64,000 bases of DNA, from the NCBI GenBank assembly GCA_018062515.1, contig JAGOSC010000005.1, positions 1 to 64,000 of the forward strand, written 5' to 3'. The stretch comes from Candidatus Omnitrophota bacterium (lineage in GTDB: Bacteria > Omnitrophota > Gorgyraeia > Zapsychrales > Zapsychraceae). Made by a program: the position numbers and the translations under genes. Below are positions 1 to 7,735 of this stretch, piece by piece; position 1 is the stretch's first letter, and each line of letters starts with the position of its first letter. The notes beneath the pieces were generated by a model. The model searched no databases and had not been told where the DNA came from. It saw only the letters and a list, made by a program, of their open reading frames with translations.

Positions 1-2
1 CT

Positions 3-710
3 ACCAATGCGTACCCAATTCAATCGGTTAGTATTGCCCGAATGGTGCAAGCTAATTTACGTTATATCTCATCGCTAGTCCAAATTGGACAACTTCCCAA
101 AGACATACAGATAAGCGTAATTATTGATGAATATGCCTCATTTGCTGAAGAAACGTTTGTTGAAGTGCTCAGTAAAGCCCGAAGCAGCGGGATGATGGTG
201 ACGCTGTCTCATCAAAGTTTAAGTGATTTAAAAGCAATATCGGAACCCTTTATGAAGCGTATTGATGAAAACACATTAAATAAATTATATCTGAAGCAAA
301 CTGATCCGGAATTGTGTGAACTGATTGCTAAGAGTATGGGGACTTATGCCAAAGAGGAAAAAACATTTCGAATGGTCGGCGGGAAATTCGGTAATCAGAT
401 TCATAATGGGGAATCATCGAATCGGATGGTCAATGAATTTCATTTTCCGCCGGATAAAGTAAAACGATTGCACAAATATGGACAAGGGTATTTTGTTTAT
501 CGCGGGGATAACAGCCATAAATGTGTTAATTTTGGGCGGTTTCAAAATATTAAAGAGATTCCGTATATCAAGAAAATTAAAAAGAATAAAAAAGGAGGCC
601 TTAGGTTATTTGAGAAATATTATCTTGAAAGTCCTCAGGTAAAAATTAAGGAAAAGAAAGTTTTGGAGGATTGTTTAATAAATGAAGGAATTATTGAATG
701 CGATGATTAA
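3..710 (+). CDS. VirD4/TraD-type conjugative coupling protein, C-terminal fragment
   Basis: The reading frame is open to the left edge of the window, so the gene is cut and only its last 235 codons are seen. It contains a Walker B-like segment (SVIIDEYASF) followed by a conserved stretch typical of TraG/TraD/VirD4 ATPases (SKARSSGMMVTLSHQS), which couple the relaxosome to the type IV secretion channel at the inner membrane. The C-terminal part (KVKRLHKYGQGYFVYRG) resembles the TraD recognition region. The Walker A half and membrane anchor must lie upstream of the window. It is followed 30 nt later by a regulator and belongs to the conjugative element. Confidence 0.75.
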   Translation, partial: TNAYPIQSVSIARMVQANLRYISSLVQIGQLPKDIQISVIIDEYASFAEETFVEVLSKARSSGMMVTLSHQSLSDLKAISEPFMKRIDENTLNKLYLKQTDPELCELIAKSMGTYAKEEKTFRMVGGKFGNQIHNGESSNRMVNEFHFPPDKVKRLHKYGQGYFVYRGDNSHKCVNFGRFQNIKEIPYIKKIKKNKKGGLRLFEKYYLESPQVKIKEKKVLEDCLINEGIIECDD

Positions 711-740
711 TTAACATTAAAAACTATAGAGAGAAAGTGT

Positions 741-1007
741 ATGGATAAAACAAAATATTATGAGGTAAATATTCGGGATGTAGTAGTGAATTGGGGAGAG
801 TCATTAAGGATCATCCGTAAGAAAAAAAGGATAACACTCGTAAATCTTTCTCAACTTACGGGTGTGCAATGTTCCTCTCTTAGCCGAATGGAAAATAATA
901 AATTAACAGGGAGCATTAAAACCTATATTGCGATTGCGAATGTATTAGGCTTTCGATTAAGTGAGATGTTTGCCATGATTGAACAGATTGAAAAAAGTCG
1001 AAATTAA
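741..1007 (+). CDS. XRE-family helix-turn-helix regulator
   Basis: An 88-residue protein with one Cro/CI-type HTH at about residues 18-75: an initial LRIIRKKKRITLVNLSQLTGV helix pair, then SSLSRMENNKLTGSI as recognition helix and following turn. It is the likely transcriptional regulator of the integrated element. A purine-rich AGAGAGAAAG precedes the ATG. It has no extra ligand-binding domain, so it probably acts as a simple repressor or activator of neighbouring element genes. Confidence 0.8.
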   Translation: MDKTKYYEVNIRDVVVNWGESLRIIRKKKRITLVNLSQLTGVQCSSLSRMENNKLTGSIKTYIAIANVLGFRLSEMFAMIEQIEKSRN

Positions 1008-1023
1008 AAGGAAAGGTATTACC

Positions 1024-1578
1024 ATGACAAAGAAAGAGTCAGCAGAAAACGCGGTTAATTTAATACCCCACGAAAAAATTGAAAATAATATTTATTTAAT
1101 TAGGGGCAGAAAAGTAATGCTTGATGAAGAATTAGCCGAACTATATGGTGTCCCAACAAAGTCGTTAAATTTGGCAGTTAAACGAAATTTGACGCGTTTC
1201 CCGTCGGATTTTATGTTTCAATTAAATGAAAAAGAGAGCCAGTTTTTGAGGTTTCAAAATGAAACCTCAAATAAAGGCCGTGGTGGTCGCAGATACTTAC
1301 CTTATGTTTTTACTCAAGAAGGCGTTGCTATGCTTTCGAGTGTATTAAACAGTGAAAGGGCCATTCAAGTCAACATCCAGATTATGCGGGCGTTCGTAAA
1401 GCTTCGAGAATTGATGATTTCACATAAGGGATTAGCCCAAAAAATCAATGAATTGGAAAAAAAATTTAAGGATCATGACAAAAGTATCGCCTTGATTTTT
1501 AGGGCAATCAAGGAATTATTGGAAAACCCACCTGAACAGGATAAATCTAAGCAAGGAATTGGTTTTCATGTGAGGTGA
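1024..1578 (+). CDS. ORF6N-domain protein
   Basis: The ORF6N domain spans about residues 20-115: IYLIRGRKVMLDEELAELYGV at its start and YVFTQEGVAMLSSVL near its end. The domain is common on phages and integrated elements and is thought to bind DNA. The C-terminal part is a probable coiled coil (about 120-165). I chose ATG 1024, giving 184 aa, because AAAAGGAAAGG lies 8 nt upstream. The upstream in-frame ATG at 979 lies inside the preceding gene and would add 15 residues that do not look like part of the domain. Function in the element is unknown. Confidence 0.8.
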   Translation: MTKKESAENAVNLIPHEKIENNIYLIRGRKVMLDEELAELYGVPTKSLNLAVKRNLTRFPSDFMFQLNEKESQFLRFQNETSNKGRGGRRYLPYVFTQEGVAMLSSVLNSERAIQVNIQIMRAFVKLRELMISHKGLAQKINELEKKFKDHDKSIALIFRAIKELLENPPEQDKSKQGIGFHVR

Positions 1579-1581
1579 AAT

Positions 1582-1776
1582 ATGGCTGTCAGTGTAAACA
1601 AAAGGTTTTTAAACGTGGAAGAATTAGCTGAGTTTTTGGGAATTGCTGAAGGCACCGTTTATGTTTGGGTCTGTCATCGAAAAATACCGTTTTTAAAAGT
1701 TGGACGTTTGGTTAAATTTGATCTTAGGAAGATAGAAAAATGGCTAGAACAAAAATCAGTTGAAATGTATAATTAA
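1582..1776 (+). CDS. Excisionase-like helix-turn-helix protein
   Basis: A 64-residue protein that is one MerR-like/excisionase HTH: RFLNVEELAEFLGIAEGT, then VYVWVCHRKIPFLKVG and a basic wing VKFDLRKIEKWL. This family (often annotated DNA-binding, excisionase family) binds near attachment sites and controls recombination direction. It starts 3 nt after the previous stop, with GAGGTGAA as ribosome-binding site, and lies directly before the integrase, as expected for an Xis partner. Confidence 0.78.
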   Translation: MAVSVNKRFLNVEELAEFLGIAEGTVYVWVCHRKIPFLKVGRLVKFDLRKIEKWLEQKSVEMYN

Positions 1777-1808
1777 TCATTAACTTTTAATATATATATT
1801 GATTAATT

Positions 1809-2891
1809 ATGGGCGTATATTTTAAAAATCAAAATTGGCATATTGACTATCGTTTGAAAAACGGCATACGTAGGCGTGAGAAAGTTGGAACGAGTAAAAA
1901 GCTTGCAGAAACCGTTTTAGCAAAACGCAAAGTTGAGATCGCTGAAGATAAATTCTTAGATGTAAATAAAAAAGAAAAAATTCGTTTTGAAGAATTTTCA
2001 ATCGAATTTTTAAACATTCATTCCAAACCAAATAAAAAAAGCTGGATTTCGGATTTATACAATATAAATCGTTTAAAAAAATCCTTTAAAGGTAAATATA
2101 TTTTTAGTATTACTTTAAAAGATATCGAAAAATATAAAGCTGATCGCAATGAAGAAGTTTCTTCTGCCACTGTAAACCGTGAATTGGCAACTTTAAAAAC
2201 AATGTTATCTAAAGCTGTTGCGTGGGGAAAATTATCTTCAAATCCAGCTCAGAATGTTAAGTTTCTCAAAGAACCTAGTGGGCGTCTTCGTTTTTTAGAA
2301 CGTGAAGAAATCTTAAAACTACTCACCAATTGCAATAAACACATGAAATCGATTGTTATACTTGCCTTAAACACCGGAATGCGAAAAGGTGAAATTTTAG
2401 GACTTAAATGGCGGGATATAGATATTAAACGTAATATAATTACTATATTAGATACAAAAAACGGTGAAAAAAGAGAAATTTATATGAATGAACAGGTGAA
2501 AACGGCCTTGATTAGAACCCCGAAGCATCCTGATAGCCAATTTATTTTTTGTAAAGAAGATGGTAAACCGCGTCAGGATATACGCAAATCATTCTTTACA
2601 GCCCTACGCAAATCTGGTATAAAAGAATTTCGTTTTCATGATTTGAGGCATACTTTTGCAAGTCAATTGGTTATGTCTGGTACAGATATTAATACTGTAA
2701 GAGAATTATTAGGACATAAGGATATTAGAATGACACTTCGATATAGCCACTTGTCACCAAGTTATAAGCAACGGGCGATTGATATTTTGGGCAGAAAAAT
2801 GGACACTTTTTGGACACTTGGCCAATCACAGGTTATTTCTGAAAATTCTGAATTATCACAAACCCTTGATAATAAATCATTAACAGTTTAA
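1809..2891 (+). CDS. int: Tyrosine recombinase / integrase
   Basis: A 360-residue phage-type integrase. The N-terminal arm and SAM-like core-binding region cover roughly residues 60-155 and the catalytic domain 165-330. The catalytic signature is visible: Arg in NTGMRKGEILGLKW (near residue 192), the HDLRHTF box with His and Arg (near 277) and the nucleophilic Tyr in MTLRYSHLSP (near 312). It catalyses site-specific integration and excision. Its stop codon directly abuts the 5' end of tRNA-Pro, which points to that tRNA gene as the attachment locus, although elements more often sit on the 3' side of a tRNA. Confidence 0.9.
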   Translation: MGVYFKNQNWHIDYRLKNGIRRREKVGTSKKLAETVLAKRKVEIAEDKFLDVNKKEKIRFEEFSIEFLNIHSKPNKKSWISDLYNINRLKKSFKGKYIFSITLKDIEKYKADRNEEVSSATVNRELATLKTMLSKAVAWGKLSSNPAQNVKFLKEPSGRLRFLEREEILKLLTNCNKHMKSIVILALNTGMRKGEILGLKWRDIDIKRNIITILDTKNGEKREIYMNEQVKTALIRTPKHPDSQFIFCKEDGKPRQDIRKSFFTALRKSGIKEFRFHDLRHTFASQLVMSGTDINTVRELLGHKDIRMTLRYSHLSPSYKQRAIDILGRKMDTFWTLGQSQVISENSELSQTLDNKSLTV

Positions 2892-2965
2892 CGGGGCGTA
2901 GCGCAGCTGGCTAGCGCACTTGTATGGGGTACAAGAAGTCGTGAGTTCAAATCTCACCGCCCCGA
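2892..2965 (+). tRNA. tRNA-Pro(GGG)
   Basis: Folded by eye. The 7-bp acceptor stem CGGGGCG/CGCCCCG is perfect, with C1-G72 as usual for tRNA-Pro. The D-arm is GCGC/GCGC, and the anticodon stem CTTGT/ACAAG has loop ATGGGGT, giving anticodon GGG. The T-arm is GTGAG/CTCAC with loop TTCAAAT, and the discriminator base is A. CCA is not encoded (ATT follows). The gene begins one base after the integrase stop, so it could be co-transcribed with it. It probably marks the integration site of the element. Confidence 0.92.
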
Positions 2966-2993
2966 TTTTAATTTAAAACTAAAAGGAGCTATT

Positions 2994-3380
2994 ATGCTTC
3001 CCAAGAAAAAAGAAGAATCCTTTACTGAAAAACGTAAATACAAACGTTTCCGAAAGCATTTCTTATTACGTTATTACGACATTAGGACCCCACAAAATAA
3101 GGAAGAGCTAACGCAGTTAAAAAATATTAGCCAAGGCGGAATGTGTTTTGTCACAACATCAGCGTTTCCCATCGGCACGCACATGGGTGTTGAATTGAAT
3201 ACACCTTTTATTACCGGCACGACCATACTTGAAGGCATTGTTCGCGGCAGTAATGAAAAAGTCAAAAATATGATCTATGAAACACGCTTGGAATTTGAAA
3301 ACCTAAATACCGAGGCATTGGTTGTCCTCGATAAGTTGATTACCTTTTTTAATCGGGCTGAAGGAGCTACACATGATTAA
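2994..3380 (+). CDS. PilZ-domain protein
   Basis: A 128-residue single-domain protein. It carries the two c-di-GMP-binding signatures of PilZ: an arginine-rich R-x-x-x-R segment (EKRKYKRFRKHF, near residue 12) and the N-x-S-x-x-G motif (NISQGGMCF, near residue 44). The predicted role is a cytoplasmic c-di-GMP receptor. AAAAGGAGC precedes the ATG. Its last 8 nt overlap the hom start, so it is co-transcribed with the threonine genes, though no functional link is obvious. Confidence 0.82.
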   Translation: MLPKKKEESFTEKRKYKRFRKHFLLRYYDIRTPQNKEELTQLKNISQGGMCFVTTSAFPIGTHMGVELNTPFITGTTILEGIVRGSNEKVKNMIYETRLEFENLNTEALVVLDKLITFFNRAEGATHD

Positions 3381-4683
3381 ACACCGCAAAATTTCAGATC
3401 GAATGAACGTTGGGCTCGTCGGATATGGTGTTGTCGGCCAAGGAGTGGTTCAAATTTTAAAGAAAAACAGACGAACCTTCCAAGAAACGTATAACACGGA
3501 TTTTAATCTCGTCGCTATCTGTGACCGCAGTATTCACAAAAAAAACACATCCGGCCTAACTGGAGTTAAGAGGACAAAAAATATTGATGATGTCCTCAAT
3601 GATCCTAATATCGATATCGTGATTGAACTTATCGGTGGAAAACAGCCGGCTAAACAAATTGTTGAACGGGCCTTGAAAAATGGCAAGGACGTTATCACCG
3701 CGAATAAAGATTTAATCGCGAATCATGGCCTCGAGTTATTTAAACTTGCCCAAGACAATGGCCGGCATCTTTACTATGAATCTGCCGTTGGTGCTGGTAT
3801 TCCGATCATCAAAATGATTTCTGAAACGATTGCCGGAAATTCCTTTAAAGGTCTTTACGGAATTATCAACGGGACATGCAACTTTATCCTCGATGAAATG
3901 ACCACCAAACATTGTTCCTTTCAAGACGCTTTAAAAGATGCTCAAGCCAGAGGTTACGCGGAGTCTGATCCGACGCTGGATGTCAATGGGATGGACACTA
4001 CCCATAAACTCGCCATTTTAACTTTTCTTGCCTTCGGAAAAATGTTTCCGGTTAAATCTATTTATACAGAAGGGATCAGTGATATTTCTCACATTGATAT
4101 TACTTATGCCGAAAGCCTTAATTTATCGATCAAATTACTCGCCATTGCAAAAGAAACAAAAGGAAACTTGGAAGTACGCGTTCATCCGACGCTGATTTCT
4201 AAAAACCATCCATTGTCGACGGTACGCGGAATTTTCAATGCTGTGTATTTAAACACAGATCCTCTGGGAAATGTGATGGTTTCCGGCGAAGGAGCCGGCC
4301 AAATGGCCGCTGCCAGCGGCGTTGTCGCCGATCTTATCAATGCGGCGAATGCTCCCAACAATCCTATGTATTGTAACCGTTATGTGCAATCAAAAGGCAT
4401 ACGGCTCAGAACCATTGATCATATTGAAACAAAATTTTATATACGTATTCTCGCCGCTGATAAGCCGGGCGTTTTGTCACAGGTAACCGGTATTCTCGGT
4501 CGCGCTGGTATCGGCATCAATTCGGTAACACAGCAAGCCCATGATGCAGATTTGAAGGCCGTTCCGGTTATTATGTTGACCGATTATTCGACGGAAAAAG
4601 CGTTACGGAGCGCGCTAAATAAGATTGAAAAATTATCCAGCGTTAAAAGCAAACCTGTAGCAATCAGGATGGAGCAATTATAA
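3373..4683 (+). CDS. hom: Homoserine dehydrogenase
   Basis: A 436-residue enzyme that reduces aspartate semialdehyde to homoserine, a branch point for threonine and methionine. The NAD(P)-binding motif GLVGYGVVGQGVV is near residues 14-26. The catalytic region includes ITANKDLIANHG, YESAVGAGIPII and ARGYAESDPTLDVNG. An ACT domain (about 350-430; FYIRILAADKPGVLSQVTGILG) suggests threonine feedback. AAGGAG lies 7 nt before ATG 3373. An internal ATG 10 codons later (MNVGLVG) is the only other sensible start. The last base overlaps the thrC start. Confidence 0.95.
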   Translation: MIKHRKISDRMNVGLVGYGVVGQGVVQILKKNRRTFQETYNTDFNLVAICDRSIHKKNTSGLTGVKRTKNIDDVLNDPNIDIVIELIGGKQPAKQIVERALKNGKDVITANKDLIANHGLELFKLAQDNGRHLYYESAVGAGIPIIKMISETIAGNSFKGLYGIINGTCNFILDEMTTKHCSFQDALKDAQARGYAESDPTLDVNGMDTTHKLAILTFLAFGKMFPVKSIYTEGISDISHIDITYAESLNLSIKLLAIAKETKGNLEVRVHPTLISKNHPLSTVRGIFNAVYLNTDPLGNVMVSGEGAGQMAAASGVVADLINAANAPNNPMYCNRYVQSKGIRLRTIDHIETKFYIRILAADKPGVLSQVTGILGRAGIGINSVTQQAHDADLKAVPVIMLTDYSTEKALRSALNKIEKLSSVKSKPVAIRMEQL

Positions 4684-5741
4684 TGAGTTACAAAGGCCTC
4701 ATTCATCAATACAGAAAATTTTTACCACCGATCAAAGATGAAAACATCGTGACTCTTTTGGAATGCAACACCCCATTGATTTATTCCGAGGATTTATCTA
4801 AACGCACCGGTTTAAATGTTTATCTTAAATATGAAGGGCTTAATCCGACGGGATCGTTTAAGGACCGCGGAATGACCATGGCTATTTCGATGGCCAAGGA
4901 AAAAAACGCCAAGATCGTTATGTGCGCCTCGACGGGAAATACATCTGCCTCCGCGGCTGCATACGCCGCTAAAAGCGGGAGCATGGAATGCGTGGTTCTT
5001 ATTCCCGAAGGTAATATTTCCCTCGGTAAATTAGCGCAAGCGATGATTCATAATGCCAAAGTCATACAGATTAAAGGAAATTTTGATCACGCGCTTGAAT
5101 TGGTCAAAAAAATTGCCGACGAGTTTCCCGTCGAATTGGTTAATTCGATTAATCCTTATCGCATTGAAGGTCAGAAAACAGCGGCATTTGAGATTTGTGA
5201 TGTACTCGGCGACGCGCCGCATTTTCATGCCATTCCCGTCGGAAACGCAGGAAATATCACCGCGTATTGGAAGGGTTATAATGAATACGAACAGGCATGT
5301 ATCAGCGAAAGGTTGCCGAAAATGCTTGGATTTCAAGCCGCAGGGTCAGCGCCGATTGTTCATAATAAAATTATTGAGAAGCCGGAAACAATCGCAACAG
5401 CGATTAAAATAGGAAACCCGGCGAGCTGGAAACAGGCTGTTGCCGCGCGAGATGAGTCTGGCGGATTAATTGAAGCTGTCACCGACGAAGAAATTCTTGA
5501 GGCTTATAAAATTTTAGCTAATTACAGCGGTGTGTTTTGCGAACCAGCGTCGGCAGCTAGCGTCGCAGGTGTTCTCAAATTACATAAACGTGGTTATTTT
5601 AAGAATGATTCAGAAGCAAATTTAGTGTGCACCTTGACGGGACATGGACTAAAAGACCCGACTTCTGCTATTAATCTCATTGGTAAACCAGTAACGGTTG
5701 AGGCTGATATATCGGCTGTACTTAAAGAAATAGGATTATAG
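4683..5741 (+). CDS. thrC: Threonine synthase
   Basis: A 352-residue PLP enzyme of fold type II that converts O-phosphohomoserine to threonine. The PLP lysine lies in the GLNPTGSFKDRGM motif (near residue 60). The CASTGNTSASAAAYAA substrate/PLP loop (80-95) and PVGNAGNITAYWKGY phosphate-binding loop (about 183) are both present. Its length fits the short bacterial/archaeal ThrC subgroup. The start overlaps the hom stop by one base (TAATG), implying translational coupling. The phosphohomoserine substrate would have to come from a non-ThrB kinase; see the gene at 6451. Confidence 0.95.
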   Translation: MSYKGLIHQYRKFLPPIKDENIVTLLECNTPLIYSEDLSKRTGLNVYLKYEGLNPTGSFKDRGMTMAISMAKEKNAKIVMCASTGNTSASAAAYAAKSGSMECVVLIPEGNISLGKLAQAMIHNAKVIQIKGNFDHALELVKKIADEFPVELVNSINPYRIEGQKTAAFEICDVLGDAPHFHAIPVGNAGNITAYWKGYNEYEQACISERLPKMLGFQAAGSAPIVHNKIIEKPETIATAIKIGNPASWKQAVAARDESGGLIEAVTDEEILEAYKILANYSGVFCEPASAASVAGVLKLHKRGYFKNDSEANLVCTLTGHGLKDPTSAINLIGKPVTVEADISAVLKEIGL

Positions 5742-5808
5742 AAGTCACAAGACACAAAGTCACAAGTCACATCTGACCTTGTGACATGTGTCCTGTGACA
5801 TGTGACTT
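5742..5808. repeat. Foldback repeat of GTCACAA-like words (copy 1)
   Basis: The spacer between thrC and coaB is almost entirely one imperfect inverted repeat. The left arm is made of tandem AGTCACAAG/ACACAA words of about 7-8 nt. The right arm carries their complements (TTGTGACATGTGTC, TGTGACATGTGACTT). The first and last eight bases (AAGTCACA / TGTGACTT) are exactly complementary. It resembles the copy at 7656 (shared core ACAAAGTCACAAGTCACAT). It ends 4 nt before the coaB ATG, which has no Shine-Dalgarno sequence. Confidence 0.85.
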
Positions 5809-5812
5809 ATAG

Positions 5813-6454
5813 ATGAGTAAACTTAAGAACAAATCAGTGCTGATCACATGCGGGCCCACATGGGTTCCGATTGATGATGTGCGGGTCATTAGTAATATAT
5901 CGACGGGTGAAATGGGACAAACTCTTGCGCTCGAATGCAAAAAACGAGGAGCTAAAGTTACTTTAATTGAAGGTCCCGTCGAACGTCGCTTAGTCTCCAA
6001 GGGAATTAATGTTAAACCATTTAAATATTTTACCGATTTGGCAAAAATCATTCGGAAAGAATTGAAGAAAAATTACGATGTCATCTTTCATGCGGCAGCG
6101 GTGAGTGATTACGCCGTGAATAAACCGTCTAAAAACAAAATCAAATCGGATCGATCACGTTTAACTTTGAACTTAGTTCCATTACCAAAATTGATCCAGT
6201 CATTACGGAAATTTAGCCCTAAAGCATTCATTGTTGGATTTAAACTGGAATCTGACATGACGGAAAAAACCGCACTGGAGTCGACTCGCGGATTATTTAA
6301 AAAATCATTTTGTGATCTTGTCATCGCGAACACCGTCCGGAAACAGAAATATCTGGGTTATATTGTTGAGCAAGATAAAGTTTTAGCGAAGGGAATCACA
6401 TCGCGCTCGGCAATGGTTAAAAAAATATTAAATACGGTTGAAAATAAAATATGA
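5813..6454 (+). CDS. coaB: Phosphopantothenate-cysteine ligase (stand-alone CoaB)
   Basis: 213 residues equivalent to the C-terminal half of the bifunctional Dfp/CoaBC protein. It couples 4'-phosphopantothenate to cysteine in CoA synthesis. Visible signatures are VLITCGPTWVPIDDVR, the ISNISTGEMG loop near residue 27, FHAAAVSDYAV near 95 and IVGFKLESD near 145. The flavin-dependent CoaC half is absent here and should be encoded elsewhere. It overlaps apgM by 4 nt (ATGA). No ribosome-binding site is visible: the upstream spacer is a foldback repeat. Local CoA synthesis is noteworthy given the CoA-ester enzymes downstream, but this may be chance. Confidence 0.88.
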   Translation: MSKLKNKSVLITCGPTWVPIDDVRVISNISTGEMGQTLALECKKRGAKVTLIEGPVERRLVSKGINVKPFKYFTDLAKIIRKELKKNYDVIFHAAAVSDYAVNKPSKNKIKSDRSRLTLNLVPLPKLIQSLRKFSPKAFIVGFKLESDMTEKTALESTRGLFKKSFCDLVIANTVRKQKYLGYIVEQDKVLAKGITSRSAMVKKILNTVENKI

Positions 6455-7653
6455 AATACGTCGTGATTGTGCCGGATGGTATGTTCGATCATCCGCTGGA
6501 AAATTTTGATAATCGTACACCTCTGGAAATCGCTCGCACACCGAACATGGATTATCTCGCGAGAAATGGAATGAGCGGTTTGGTGCAGACTATTCCTGAT
6601 AAGCTTCCCCCAGGGTCTGACGTCGGAAATATGGCCATACTTGGTTATAATCCTGAAATTTCTTTGACTGGGCGATCGCCGCTGGAAGCTGCGAACATGG
6701 GCATCGATTTAAAGGAAGATGAGATTGCATTTCGCTGCAATATGATTACCGAAATGAATGGAATCATGGCAGATTACAGCGCCGGGCATATCCGGACAGA
6801 AGAAGCAGCAATTTTGATCGAAGCGTTAAAAAACCACCTCGGAACTAGAGAGGTAAAATTTTACGCGGGAAAAAGTTACCGCCACATTATGGTTCTAAAA
6901 ACCACGAATCTTAATGAATTTCTAGCGATTAAAACTGTGCCGCCGCATGACATCATCGACCAACCCATTGAAAAGTATTTGCCGCATGGCCCATTAGCGG
7001 ATAAACTCATCGGTATTATGGAACAATCCAAAGCGATTTTTGCGGAAAATTCCATTAATCAAGTCCGCATTGATTTAAAAGAAAATCCGGCGACGATGAT
7101 TTGGTTGTGGGGACAAGGGACGAAACCAAATCTTATACCTTTTAAAAAAAAATATGGGATTAGCGGATCCATTATTTCCGCCGTGGATCTTGTCAACGGT
7201 TTAGGACGATTGGCCGGATTAAATGTGATTGATGTCCCAGGCGCGACGGGTTACTACGATACCAACTACCAGGGAAAAGCGGATTATGCGATGGAATCGT
7301 TAAAGAAACATGATTATGTCTATATTCACATTGAATCACCCGACGAAGCTGGCCATAACGGAGATGCGCAAGCGAAAATTGAAGCGATTGAAAAAATTGA
7401 TAAGTATGTCGTCGGAACTGTATTAAATCACTTTGGGGACCATCCGGATGCGCGTATCCTAGTTTTACCAGATCATCCGACGCCAGTTGTATTACGTACT
7501 CATACTCATGAGCCGGTCGGTTTTGCTATGTACGGGCGCGGCATTCCACCCAGCGGTGTAGATTCATACACTGAATCATCGACACAAGAAATAGGAATGA
7601 AATTCAAGAGTGGCGAAGAAATGATTGAATACTTTATTAAGAAAAATTTATAA
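6451..7653 (+). CDS. ApgM-family phosphoglycerate mutase / proposed homoserine kinase
   Basis: A 400-residue member of the alkaline-phosphatase superfamily, archaeal-type cofactor-independent phosphoglycerate mutase branch. Metal and catalytic residues are visible: Asp in IVPDGMFDHPLE, the phospho-Ser in LPPGSDVGNMAILGY (near residue 49), the DEAGHNGD cluster (near 290) and the VLPDHPTP motif (near 345). A subset of this family is annotated as proposed homoserine kinase when it sits in threonine operons lacking thrB. This one lies between thrC and lysC with no GHMP kinase nearby, so homoserine kinase is the favoured role. Glycolytic mutase activity remains possible. Confidence 0.85.
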   Translation: MKYVVIVPDGMFDHPLENFDNRTPLEIARTPNMDYLARNGMSGLVQTIPDKLPPGSDVGNMAILGYNPEISLTGRSPLEAANMGIDLKEDEIAFRCNMITEMNGIMADYSAGHIRTEEAAILIEALKNHLGTREVKFYAGKSYRHIMVLKTTNLNEFLAIKTVPPHDIIDQPIEKYLPHGPLADKLIGIMEQSKAIFAENSINQVRIDLKENPATMIWLWGQGTKPNLIPFKKKYGISGSIISAVDLVNGLGRLAGLNVIDVPGATGYYDTNYQGKADYAMESLKKHDYVYIHIESPDEAGHNGDAQAKIEAIEKIDKYVVGTVLNHFGDHPDARILVLPDHPTPVVLRTHTHEPVGFAMYGRGIPPSGVDSYTESSTQEIGMKFKSGEEMIEYFIKKNL

Positions 7654-7655
7654 AT

Positions 7656-7711
7656 GACACAAGATACAAAGTCACAAGTCACATGTGTCATTGTGACCTG
7701 TGTCTTGTGTC
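7656..7711. repeat. Foldback repeat of GTCACAA-like words (copy 2)
   Basis: The apgM-lysC spacer holds a second copy of the element at 5742. The left arm begins GACACAAGATACA and the right arm ends with CTTGTGTC, which pairs exactly with the first eight bases. The shared core ACAAAGTCACAAGTCACAT links it to copy 1. It could form a long imperfect hairpin in DNA or mRNA. No T-tract follows, so it is not a standard terminator, and lysC follows 24 nt later with its own AAAGGA site. Confidence 0.85.
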
Positions 7712-7735
7712 TGATATGAAAGGACATAATCACTC

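Larger units (their letters stand above)
1..2891. mobile_element. End of an integrative conjugative element next to tRNA-Pro
   Basis: Five consecutive + strand genes form a typical terminal module of an integrating element: a conjugative coupling-protein fragment, an XRE-type regulator, an ORF6N-domain protein, an excisionase-like small HTH protein and a tyrosine integrase. The integrase stop codon is immediately followed by the first base of a tRNA-Pro gene. The left part of the element lies outside the window, so its length and the second attachment site cannot be seen. From position 2994 on, the content is ordinary biosynthetic chromosome. The element type (ICE rather than prophage) rests on the coupling protein. 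Confidence 0.72.

Noticed and set aside
5742..5808. Rho-independent terminator after thrC
   Set aside because: A hairpin is possible but it is AT/GC mixed, imperfect and not followed by a T-run, and co-directional genes continue at once.
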